In this document: positions 15,870 through 23,694 of the stretch, piece by piece
How positions within the stretch are numbered: the first letter of the stretch is position 1
How the letters are laid out: each line of letters starts with the position of its first letter
The notes under the pieces: generated by a model
The model's database searches: none
What the model was told of the DNA's origin: nothing
The model's input: only the letters and a program-made list of their open reading frames with translations
Program-made: the position numbers and the translations under genes
NCBI RefSeq assembly: GCF_016703145.1
Contig: NZ_JADJCO010000005.1
Coordinates: 1,054,001 to 1,118,000 of the forward strand
Length of the DNA: 64,000 bases
DNA from: Ottowia sp.
Lineage (GTDB): Bacteria; Pseudomonadota; Gammaproteobacteria; Burkholderiales; Burkholderiaceae_C
Direction of reading: 5' to 3'

Positions 15870-17813
15870 TCAAAGGGCCTTGATGCTGCCGGGCACGATT
15901 CTCGCCCCAAAGTCGCGCATCATCTCCTGCACGAAGGGGTCGGCCATGAGCAGCGCCTCGGCGGCCTTCAGGCGGCCGGCGGCGTGGATGGCGTTGCGGC
16001 GCGCGGGGCTGTCGCCGACGGGGCCGGTCTCGACGCGCAGGCGCACGGCATGGCCGGCGTCGGCCAGCGCGGCCTGCAGGCGCTCGCGCGCGGCGGACTG
16101 GCCGAGCGATTCTCGCTCGACGCGCAGCGTCCACTCGCCCTCGGCGCGGGCCACCAGTTGCGACTGCAGGGCCAGCTCGCGCACCAGCGCGGCGATGGCC
16201 TCGCGCGCGACCAGCTCCTGCACCAGCGCATGCCAGAAATCGCCCTCGGACGTGGCCTGCACGGGGAGCGGCTGGGGTAAGGTGGCTTGGGGCGCGGGCC
16301 CGGCGGCGGGGCTTTCGCGCACCTTGACTGCTACTATTTCAGTAGCTTTTGGCGCATACTCGGCGTGGGCTTTAGGCACTTTTTGCACTGAATCGGCGGA
16401 CGGCGGCCGCTGGCGCACGGGCAGCGGCTGCACCGACGGGTGCGCGCGGGGCGACAGAGCCGCCGGCAGCAGGTCGTCGGGCGCCCATTCATCGGGGGGC
16501 GGCTGGTCGGCCGGGTCGGCATCGAGCGGGGCGAATTCGCCTGCGGCCGCGTCGCTGGACGCCGCTTCGACGGCCGCCATCGCCGGAGGCGGCGGTTCAG
16601 GCGCTGCGGCTGGGGCCGGGGGTGGATCGATGGACGCGCGCCCAGGCGGCGGCGCGGGGGTGGGCGCCGGGGGCGGCACCTCAGCCGTTTTCAGAGTTTT
16701 TTTTTCCGCCGCGCCCGCCTTGAAGGGCAGCAGCCGCAGCAACACCATGGTCAGGCCGGCGTATTCGTCGGGCGCCAGCCCCAACTCGGCGCGGCCGTGG
16801 ATGCACAGGCTGTAGAGAAGCTGGGTCTCGTCGGGCGGCATCGAGCCGGCCAGGCGCGCGGTTTCCTGCGCGTCGGGATCGGTGTCGTCGATGGCCATGC
16901 CGGGCACGGCCTGGCGCACGGCCATGCGCTGCAGCACGCCGGCCATGTCCTCCAGCGTGGCGGCGGCGGACAGGCCGGCGGCGCGCAGCTGCTCGGACTG
17001 CTCGACCACCGCCTTGCCGTCGCCGGCCGCCAGGGCGGCGATGAGGCCGAAGACGGCGCCGCGGTCGGCGCTGCCCAGCATCAGGCGCACCGGGGCTTCG
17101 TCGATGCGGCCGGAGCCGAAGGCGATGGCCTGGTCGGTCAGGCTGAGCGCGTCGCGCATGGAGCCGCGCGCGGCGCGCGCCAGCAAGCGCAGCGCCTGGG
17201 GCTCGGCGGGCACGCTCTCTTGCGCCAGCACGCGCGCCAGGTGCTCCAGCACCGTCTCGGGCGCCATGGGGCGCAGGTTGAACTGCAGGCAGCGGCTCAG
17301 CACGGTGACCGGCACTTTCTGCGGATCGGTGGTGGCGAGCACGAACTTGAGGTATTCGGGCGGCTCCTCCAGCGTCTTCAGCATCGCGTTGAAGGCGTGG
17401 CCGGTGAGCATGTGCACTTCGTCGATCATGAAGACCTTGAAGCGGCCCTGCACGGGCTTGTAGACGGCCTGCTCCAGCAGGCCCTGCACCTCGTCCACGC
17501 CGCGGTTGCTGGCGGCGTCCAGCTCGGTGTAGTCGACGAAGCGGCCGGCGTCTATGTCCCTGCAGGCCGGGCACTGGCCGCAGGGCGTGGCGGTGATGCC
17601 GCCCTTCCCGTCGGCGCCGGTGCAGTTGAGCGACTTGGCCAGGATGCGCGAGACCGTGGTCTTGCCCACGCCGCGCGTGCCGGTGAACAGGTAGGCATGG
17701 TGCAGGCGCTGCTGCGTGAGCGCGTTGCTCAGGGCCTGCACCACGTGCTCCTGGCCCACCATCTCGGAGAAGTTCCGCGGCCGGTATTTGCGGGCCAGCA
17801 CCAAATAAGACAT
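15870..17813 (-). CDS. dnaX: DNA polymerase III subunits tau/gamma
   Basis: The full 647-residue frame is tau, the clamp-loader ATPase subunit that also tethers the core polymerase and DnaB helicase. The AAA+ module starts YLVLARKYRP, with Walker A GTRGVGKTTVSR, four zinc-binding Cys (CTG, CGQC, PAC), Walker B VFMIDEVHML and the sensor LSRCLQF. After about residue 370 comes a Pro/Ala-rich linker and a C-terminal domain that binds the polymerase alpha subunit. Two oddities are present: a run of nine A at codons 370-373 suited to frameshifting to gamma, and a copy of the dispersed repeat kept in frame in the tau-specific linker. It heads the dnaX-ybaB-recR operon. Confidence 0.95.
   Translation of the reverse strand: MSYLVLARKYRPRNFSEMVGQEHVVQALSNALTQQRLHHAYLFTGTRGVGKTTVSRILAKSLNCTGADGKGGITATPCGQCPACRDIDAGRFVDYTELDAASNRGVDEVQGLLEQAVYKPVQGRFKVFMIDEVHMLTGHAFNAMLKTLEEPPEYLKFVLATTDPQKVPVTVLSRCLQFNLRPMAPETVLEHLARVLAQESVPAEPQALRLLARAARGSMRDALSLTDQAIAFGSGRIDEAPVRLMLGSADRGAVFGLIAALAAGDGKAVVEQSEQLRAAGLSAAATLEDMAGVLQRMAVRQAVPGMAIDDTDPDAQETARLAGSMPPDETQLLYSLCIHGRAELGLAPDEYAGLTMVLLRLLPFKAGAAEKKTLKTAEVPPPAPTPAPPPGRASIDPPPAPAAAPEPPPPAMAAVEAASSDAAAGEFAPLDADPADQPPPDEWAPDDLLPAALSPRAHPSVQPLPVRQRPPSADSVQKVPKAHAEYAPKATEIVAVKVRESPAAGPAPQATLPQPLPVQATSEGDFWHALVQELVAREAIAALVRELALQSQLVARAEGEWTLRVERESLGQSAARERLQAALADAGHAVRLRVETGPVGDSPARRNAIHAAGRLKAAEALLMADPFVQEMMRDFGARIVPGSIKAL
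16328..16387 (-). repeat. dispersed hairpin repeat, copy 7, inside dnaX
   Basis: The copy ends in GCTACTGAAATAGTAGC, a perfect GCTACT/AGTAGC hairpin, preceded by AGTATGCGCCAAA and CTAAAGCCCACGCCG. It is read in frame as part of the tau linker (KVPKAHAEYAPKATEIVA). Confidence 0.85.
16681..16706 (-). promoter_or_regulatory. dnaX slippage site making gamma
   Basis: The coding strand has GAA AAA AAA ACT, nine A in a row (16697-16705). A -1 shift there, by ribosomal frameshift or by adding one A to the mRNA, reads Asn-Ser-Glu-Asn-Gly and then TGA at 16681-16683. The predicted short product would be 377 residues, the expected size of gamma. A9 in Thermus dnaX works by transcriptional slippage; which mechanism operates here is unknown. 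Confidence 0.7.
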
Positions 17814-17988
17814 GGCGCCAATTTTACGGGGCGAAAAGGACGAGGCCGCGATTAGGGAACCGATTCAGAAACTGATGCGTTATGGCAACGCTGCCTCACA
17901 CCGCCGGGCAAAGGGGGTATGCTGCAGTGCAATATAAATGTCATCGCCGGTCACGCGGCGCCCCGCGCCAGCCTCCCCCGTCCACACC

Positions 17989-18240
17989 ATGCTGCACCGC
18001 ATCGAGAGTCCTGATTTCGCCGACCCGGAGACGGCCCTGGCCGACGCCTGTCCACAGGCCGCCGCGCTGGTGCAGTTGCTGTGCGACTGTCGCCACCCCC
18101 GCGCCGGACGCCTGATGGCGCGCCTGCGCGACTGCCAGGAATCGCAGCAGATCGACCTGCTGCGCGCCGAGGTCTTCAACCTGCTGGCCCTCAGCTTCGG
18201 CCCCACCGAAGCGCAGCGCCGCCTGCAGCCACTACAATAG
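17989..18240 (+). CDS. conserved small protein of unknown function
   Basis: An 83-residue soluble protein without a recognised domain. The ATG at 17989 follows the Pro-rich non-coding stretch of the longer frame. The sequence is helix-prone with LVQLLCDCRHPRAGRLMARLRDC and a C-terminal DLLRAEVFNLLALSFGPTEAQ. Three Cys occur in the middle. It lies between dnaX (divergent) and ffs, and its last codons contain the ffs -10 box. No function is proposed. Confidence 0.65.
   Translation: MLHRIESPDFADPETALADACPQAAALVQLLCDCRHPRAGRLMARLRDCQESQQIDLLRAEVFNLLALSFGPTEAQRRLQPLQ
18233..18238 (+). promoter_or_regulatory. -10 box of ffs
   Basis: TACAAT lies about 7-9 bases before the start of the SRP RNA and overlaps the last codons and TAG stop of the small upstream gene. 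A matching -35 is not obvious. Confidence 0.5.
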
Positions 18241-18244
18241 ACCT

Positions 18245-18340
18245 CGACGGGCCTTCCCGCATGGTGAAGGAGCCAACCGGGTCAGGTGGGGAACCAAGCA
18301 GCCCTCACTCTGGAGTCAGTGCCGGGGTCAAGGCTCGTCA
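18245..18340 (+). ncRNA. ffs: 4.5S signal recognition particle RNA
   Basis: The central hairpin carries the diagnostic asymmetric loop region GGTCAGGTGGGGAACCAAGC followed by AGCCCTCACTC, matching the conserved GGUCAGG...GGAA...AAGCAGCC of SRP RNA domain IV. The 5' GGGCCTTCCC and 3' GGGGTCAAGGCTC segments close the long rod. It binds Ffh and acts in co-translational targeting of membrane proteins. Ends are approximate to a few bases. Confidence 0.9.
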
Positions 18341-18370
18341 CCTTTCCGCCCTCCTCTCAAGACGCCTTCC

Positions 18371-18434
18371 GCTACTATATTTGTAGCTGACAGCGCAATT
18401 TGGGCGCGGGCAAACGCCTGTTTTGATCAAAAAC
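18371..18434 (-). repeat. dispersed hairpin repeat, copy 8
   Basis: A near-canonical copy read on the minus strand: TTTTTGATCAAAACAGGCG at one end, then GCCCGCGCCCAAATTGCGC, ending AGCTACAAATATAGTAGC with GCTAC/GTAGC pairing. It lies between ffs and ccoH; no other feature is seen in 18341-18555. Confidence 0.8.
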
Positions 18435-18555
18435 GCAGGTGTGCGGGGTGAAAATGCTGGAGACCCGCATCCGCAGCACCGCCGCCCTCAAGGCGGGGCA
18501 GGCGCCCCACATCAAATCATCGCGAAGCACCCGCTGTCCTTGAGGACCGTGCCCA

Positions 18556-18837
18556 TCACGGCTGCGCGGCCGGTGCGGCGCCGGGCGCGGCCACGCCGCC
18601 GGTGGCCGCATGGTTGCGCGCCTGCATGGCGGGCGCCAGCGCGGCGGCGCCAGGGACGACTTGACTCACCTGCGGGATGGGCCGCGTCGCATCGGTGTAC
18701 ACCGGATCGGGCCAGCGGATGGCCAGGTACAGCGTGACGAAACCGGCCACGACGACGACCGCCGGGCCGCTGACCACCAGCCACATGTGGCCGTACTTCC
18801 ACCACGGGCCGGAAGAGGATGTCTGGGAGGGGTTCAT
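18556..18837 (-). CDS. ccoH: FixH/CcoH-like cbb3 oxidase assembly protein
   Basis: A 93-residue protein with one membrane helix (MWLVVSGPAVVVVAGFVTLYLAI) preceded by a short cytoplasmic start and followed by RWPDPVYTD, a pattern seen in short betaproteobacterial FixH/CcoH proteins. The rest is an Ala/Pro-rich periplasmic tail. CcoH stays with the mature cbb3 oxidase and is needed for its assembly. Assignment relies partly on position, 4 bp after ccoG and last in the cluster. Confidence 0.75.
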   Translation of the reverse strand: MNPSQTSSSGPWWKYGHMWLVVSGPAVVVVAGFVTLYLAIRWPDPVYTDATRPIPQVSQVVPGAAALAPAMQARNHAATGGVAAPGAAPAAQP

Positions 18838-18841
18838 CGGG

Positions 18842-20278
<1,437 letters not shown>

Positions 20279-20291
20279 GGGCTGCGGGGAG

Positions 20292-21215
20292 TCAGTTCTT
20301 GGCTGCGGCGGGCTCGCCGCCGCCCCTGCCCCAGACGTAGGCAGTCAACACCGTCAGTTGCTCGGGCGTGAACTTGCTCTCCCAGGCCGGCATGACGCCG
20401 GTCTTGCCGCTATTGATCATGTTGACGATGTGCGACTCCACGCCGGGACCATGGGTGAAGATGCCGCTCGTCAGGTTGGGGGCGCCCAGCGCCGCGTTGC
20501 CCTTGCCATCGGCCCCGTGGCAAGCGGCGCACACCATGAATTTCTCGCGGCCCAGGTTGGCGCGGACCGAGTCGTGCGGCGCGCCGGACAGGCTGAGCAC
20601 GTGGTTGGCCAGGTTGCGCACGTCCTCCGGCGAGCCGACGGCGGCACCCATCGGCGTCATGACGCCGGTGCGGCCCTTGGCGATGGTTTCGCGGATCTGC
20701 TCGGGCTGGCCGCCCCAGTTCCACTGGTGGTCGGTCAGGTTGGGGAAGCCCTTGCTGCCGCGCGCGTCGGAGCCGTGGCACTGCGCGCAGTTGTTCATGA
20801 ACAGCCGGTCGCCGATGGCCATGGCCTGCGCGTCCTTGGCCAGATCCTCGGGGCTCTTGCCGGCGAAGGCGGCGTAGATGGGGGCCACCTGCTCATTGCC
20901 GCGCTCGACCTCGCGATCGAATTGGCCGGTCTGCGACCAGTTCAGCGAGCCGGCATACGACCCCAGGCCCGGGTACAGGTACAGGTACGCGACCGCGAAC
21001 ACGCAGGTGATGATGAACAGCCCCACCCACCAGCGCGGCAGCGGGTTGTTCATCTCGCGCAGGTCTTCGTCCCAGACGTGGCCGGTGGTGTTGTCGTGCA
21101 GGGTCATGGCCTTGGTCTTGCCGCTGATCCACAGCAGCGCCAGGCAGAACACGATGCCGCCAATGGTGATGGCGGTGATGAACACCGACCAGAAGTTGCT
21201 CGTGAAGTCGCTCAT
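20292..21215 (-). CDS. ccoP: cbb3 cytochrome c oxidase diheme subunit III
   Basis: The 307-residue subunit has an N-terminal membrane hairpin (VFITAITIGGIVFCLALLWI and WWVGLFIITCVFAVAYLYLYPG) and two periplasmic cytochrome c domains. Heme c sites are NNCAQCHGSDARG and MVCAACHGADGKG, each CxxCH. Downstream Met ligands lie in GAAVGSPEDV and MPAWESKF contexts. It passes electrons from soluble cytochrome c toward CcoO and CcoN in the high-affinity oxidase used under low oxygen. Confidence 0.95.
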   Translation of the reverse strand: MSDFTSNFWSVFITAITIGGIVFCLALLWISGKTKAMTLHDNTTGHVWDEDLREMNNPLPRWWVGLFIITCVFAVAYLYLYPGLGSYAGSLNWSQTGQFDREVERGNEQVAPIYAAFAGKSPEDLAKDAQAMAIGDRLFMNNCAQCHGSDARGSKGFPNLTDHQWNWGGQPEQIRETIAKGRTGVMTPMGAAVGSPEDVRNLANHVLSLSGAPHDSVRANLGREKFMVCAACHGADGKGNAALGAPNLTSGIFTHGPGVESHIVNMINSGKTGVMPAWESKFTPEQLTVLTAYVWGRGGGEPAAAKN

Positions 21216-21251
21216 TTGTCGTTCCTTGTCGTGCGGCGGTGCCAGGCCGGA

Positions 21252-21389
21252 TCAGTCCTGCTCGAAGGGCAGCCGCGCCGCTTCCTCGAAGCGCGCCCGG
21301 TTGCGGTCCGACCAGGCCCAGACCACGATGCCGATGAACGCAATGAGCGCCACCACGGTCACGATGCTGCGCAGAAGATTGATGTCCAT
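21252..21389 (-). CDS. ccoQ: cbb3 oxidase small subunit CcoQ (FixQ)
   Basis: This 45-residue protein was found by direct translation between ccoO and ccoP. One membrane helix (IVTVVALIAFIGIVVWAW) is followed by a charged tail with SDRNRARFEEAARLPF, the usual CcoQ design. CcoQ stabilises the association of CcoP with the CcoNO core. It begins 18 bp after ccoO. Confidence 0.85.
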   Translation of the reverse strand: MDINLLRSIVTVVALIAFIGIVVWAWSDRNRARFEEAARLPFEQD

Positions 21390-21407
21390 GACGATGCGCC
21401 TCGCGGC

Positions 21408-22010
21408 TTACTTGCGGTGAATGCCCAGCACCTGCAGGTAGGCGATGAGGGCTTCCATCTCCGTCTTGCCCTTGACCTCCTCGGGCGCCTTGGCGATTTC
21501 CTCGTCGGTGTAGGGCGCGCCCAGGGTGCGCAGGCCGCGCATGTGGGTCTGCACCGTGTCGGCGTCGGCGGCGCTGCGCTCCAGCCAGGGGTAGGCGGGC
21601 ATGTTGGACTCGGGGACCACGTCGCGCGGGTTGTTGAGGTGCGCTCGGTGCCAGTCGTCGGAGTAGCGCCCGCCCACGCGCGCCAGATCGGGGCCGGTGC
21701 GCTTGCTGCCCCACTGGTGGGGCCGGTCGTACACGAACTCGCCCGCCACTGAGTACGGCCCATAGCGCAGGGCCTCGGCGCGGAACGGTCGGATCATCTG
21801 CGAATGGCAGTTGTAGCAGCCCTCGCGCACGTAGATGTCGCGCCCGACCACCTGCAGCGCGGTGTAGGGCTTGAGGCCCTCGATCGGCTGCGTGGTGGAC
21901 TTCTGGAAGAACAGCGGCACGATCTCCACCAGTCCACCGACGGAGACCACCAGCAGGATCAGCACGATCATCAGGAAGTTGCTGGTCTCGATCCGGGCGT
22001 GGCCGGTCAC
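21408..22010 (-). CDS. ccoO: cbb3 cytochrome c oxidase monoheme subunit II
   Basis: The 200-residue subunit has one N-terminal membrane anchor (FLMIVLILLVVSVGGLVEIVPLFF) and a periplasmic cytochrome c domain with CYNCHSQMIRP as the heme site and MPAYPWL carrying the Met ligand. The start is odd: the reading frame opens with GTG at 22010, only one base after a possible ribosome site. A five-codon open frame beginning ATG at 22024 ends in TGA overlapping that GTG. A one-base deletion that removed the original ATG from frame would explain this. Length and conservation of the rest are normal. Confidence 0.93.
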   Translation of the reverse strand: MTGHARIETSNFLMIVLILLVVSVGGLVEIVPLFFQKSTTQPIEGLKPYTALQVVGRDIYVREGCYNCHSQMIRPFRAEALRYGPYSVAGEFVYDRPHQWGSKRTGPDLARVGGRYSDDWHRAHLNNPRDVVPESNMPAYPWLERSAADADTVQTHMRGLRTLGAPYTDEEIAKAPEEVKGKTEMEALIAYLQVLGIHRK

Positions 22011-22024
22011 CTTTCTTGAGCCAT
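22007..22024 (-). other. five-codon open frame overlapping the ccoO start
   Basis: ATG GCT CAA GAA AGG TGA is preceded at about 10 bases by the purine-rich GAAGAGGG. Its stop overlaps the GTG start of ccoO (GTGA). It is either a coupling leader or the displaced native start of ccoO after loss of one base. Confidence 0.4.
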
Positions 22025-22052
22025 GATGCTTTTGCCCTCTTCTTCTTTGGCT

Positions 22053-23489
22053 TCAGGCGTGCGCCGCGACGGCGGGAATCTGCACCGGCACCGCCCGCCC
22101 GGCCGTGGCCGTCTTGATGGTGTTCCACAGCATGATGACCATGCCGCCCAGGTACAGCAGGCCACCCAGCAGGCGCAGCACGTAGAACGGGTAGGTCGCC
22201 TTGACGGACTCGACGAAGGTGTAGGTGAGCGTGCCGTCGGTGTTGACCGCCCGCCACATCAGGCCCTGCATCACGCCGGCGATCCACATCGCGGCGATGT
22301 ACACCACGATGCCGATGGTGGCGATCCAGAAATGCGCCTCGATGGCCCGGACGCTGTACATCTGCTTGCGGCCGAACAGGCGCGGGATCATGTAGTACAT
22401 CGAGCCCATGGTGATCAGGCCCACCCAGCCCAGCGCGCCGGAGTGCACGTGGCCCACCGTCCAGTCGGTGTAGTGGCTGAGCGCGTTGACCGTCTTGATC
22501 GACATCATCGGCCCCTCGAAGGTGGACATGCCGTAGAACGACAGCGCCACGATCAGGAAGCGCAGGATCGGATCCTCGCGCAGCTTGTGCCACGCGCCCG
22601 AGAGGGTCATGATGCCGTTGATCATGCCGCCCCAGCTCGGCGCCAGCAGGATCAGCGAGAACACCATGCCCACCGACTGCACCCAGTCCGGCAGCGCCGT
22701 GTAGTGCAGGTGGTGGGGCCCGGCCCACATGTAGGTGAAGATCAGCGCCCAGAAGTGGACGATGGAAAGGCGGTAGCTGTACACCGGCCGCTCGGCCTGC
22801 TTGGGGATGAAGTAGTACATCATCCCCAGGAAGCCCGCCGTCAGGAAGAAGCCCACCGCGTTGTGGCCGTACCACCACTGCACCATGGCGTCCTGCACGC
22901 CGGCGTAGGCGGAGTACGACTTCATCAAGCCGACCGGCCACGCGGCGCTGTTGACCACGTGCAGCAGCGCGATGGCCAGGATGAACCCGCCATAGAACCA
23001 GTTGGCCACGTAGATGTGCCTGACCCGGCGCGTGCCCACGGTGCCGAAGAACACCACGGCGTAGGACACCCAGACCAGGGTGATCAGGATGTCGATCGGC
23101 CACTCCAGTTCGGCGTACTCCTTGGCGCTGGTGTAGCCCAGCGGCAACGAGAGGACAGCCGCCACGATGACCAGTTGCCAGCCCCAGAAGGTGAAGGCCG
23201 CCAGCTTGTCGGAGAACAGGCGCACCTGGCAGGTGCGCTGCACCACGTAGTAGGAGGTGCCGATCAGCCCGCACCCGCCAAAGGCGAAGATCACCGCGTT
23301 GGTGTGCAGCGGCCGCAGGCGGCCGTAGCTGAGCCAGGGGATGCCGAAATTCAGCTCCGGCCAGGCCAGCTGCGCGGCGACGATCACACCCACCAGCATG
23401 CCGATCACGCCCCAGACCACCGTCATGATGGCGAACTGCCGGACCACCTTGTCGTTGTAGACCGTCGCTTGTGTATTGGCGAATGTCAT
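22053..23489 (-). CDS. ccoN: cbb3 cytochrome c oxidase catalytic subunit I
   Basis: A 478-residue heme-copper oxidase subunit with about twelve membrane helices. Visible ligands include the His in LRPLHTNAVIFAFGGCG for low-spin heme b, WWYGHNAVGFF for CuB, the His pair in MWAGPHHLHYTALP and the heme ligands in YTDWTVGHVHSGALGWVG. YGMSTFEGPMMSIK is diagnostic of the C-family oxidase. It reduces oxygen to water at high affinity and pumps protons. A perfect FNR-type box is centred 64 bp upstream of its start. Confidence 0.97.
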   Translation of the reverse strand: MTFANTQATVYNDKVVRQFAIMTVVWGVIGMLVGVIVAAQLAWPELNFGIPWLSYGRLRPLHTNAVIFAFGGCGLIGTSYYVVQRTCQVRLFSDKLAAFTFWGWQLVIVAAVLSLPLGYTSAKEYAELEWPIDILITLVWVSYAVVFFGTVGTRRVRHIYVANWFYGGFILAIALLHVVNSAAWPVGLMKSYSAYAGVQDAMVQWWYGHNAVGFFLTAGFLGMMYYFIPKQAERPVYSYRLSIVHFWALIFTYMWAGPHHLHYTALPDWVQSVGMVFSLILLAPSWGGMINGIMTLSGAWHKLREDPILRFLIVALSFYGMSTFEGPMMSIKTVNALSHYTDWTVGHVHSGALGWVGLITMGSMYYMIPRLFGRKQMYSVRAIEAHFWIATIGIVVYIAAMWIAGVMQGLMWRAVNTDGTLTYTFVESVKATYPFYVLRLLGGLLYLGGMVIMLWNTIKTATAGRAVPVQIPAVAAHA

Positions 23490-23546
23490 TTCAGCCTCTT
23501 CCTTTTCATTCCGTTCGCAGTGTCCTGGAACCCGCCATGGTTTTGC

Positions 23547-23560
23547 TTGATGTAAATCAA
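23547..23560. promoter_or_regulatory. FNR/ANR box upstream of ccoN
   Basis: TTGATGTAAATCAA is a perfect match to the TTGAT-N4-ATCAA consensus of FNR-family regulators. It is centred about 64 bp before the ccoN start, consistent with oxygen-responsive activation of ccoNOQP. It overlaps the stop codon of ccoS. Confidence 0.85.
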
Positions 23561-23694
23561 TCGTGCTCGAGAATCCGCTCGCCCTCTCGGTCCACGTCCT
23601 CGAACTGACCCCGGTGGATGGCCCAGCCCAGCGCTCCCAGGATGAAGAACACCAGCACCACCGACAGCGGGATCAGCAGAAAAAGAATGTCCAT
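23557..23694 (-). CDS. ccoS: cbb3 oxidase maturation protein CcoS
   Basis: A 45-residue single-helix protein (LFLLIPLSVVLVFFILGALGW) followed by AIHRGQFEDVDREGERIL, the standard CcoS sequence in which the polar part contains FEDVDREGERIL. CcoS is needed for cofactor insertion into CcoN. Its ATG overlaps the ccoI stop (ATGA), so it is coupled to the copper ATPase. Confidence 0.9.
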   Translation of the reverse strand: MDILFLLIPLSVVLVFFILGALGWAIHRGQFEDVDREGERILEHD

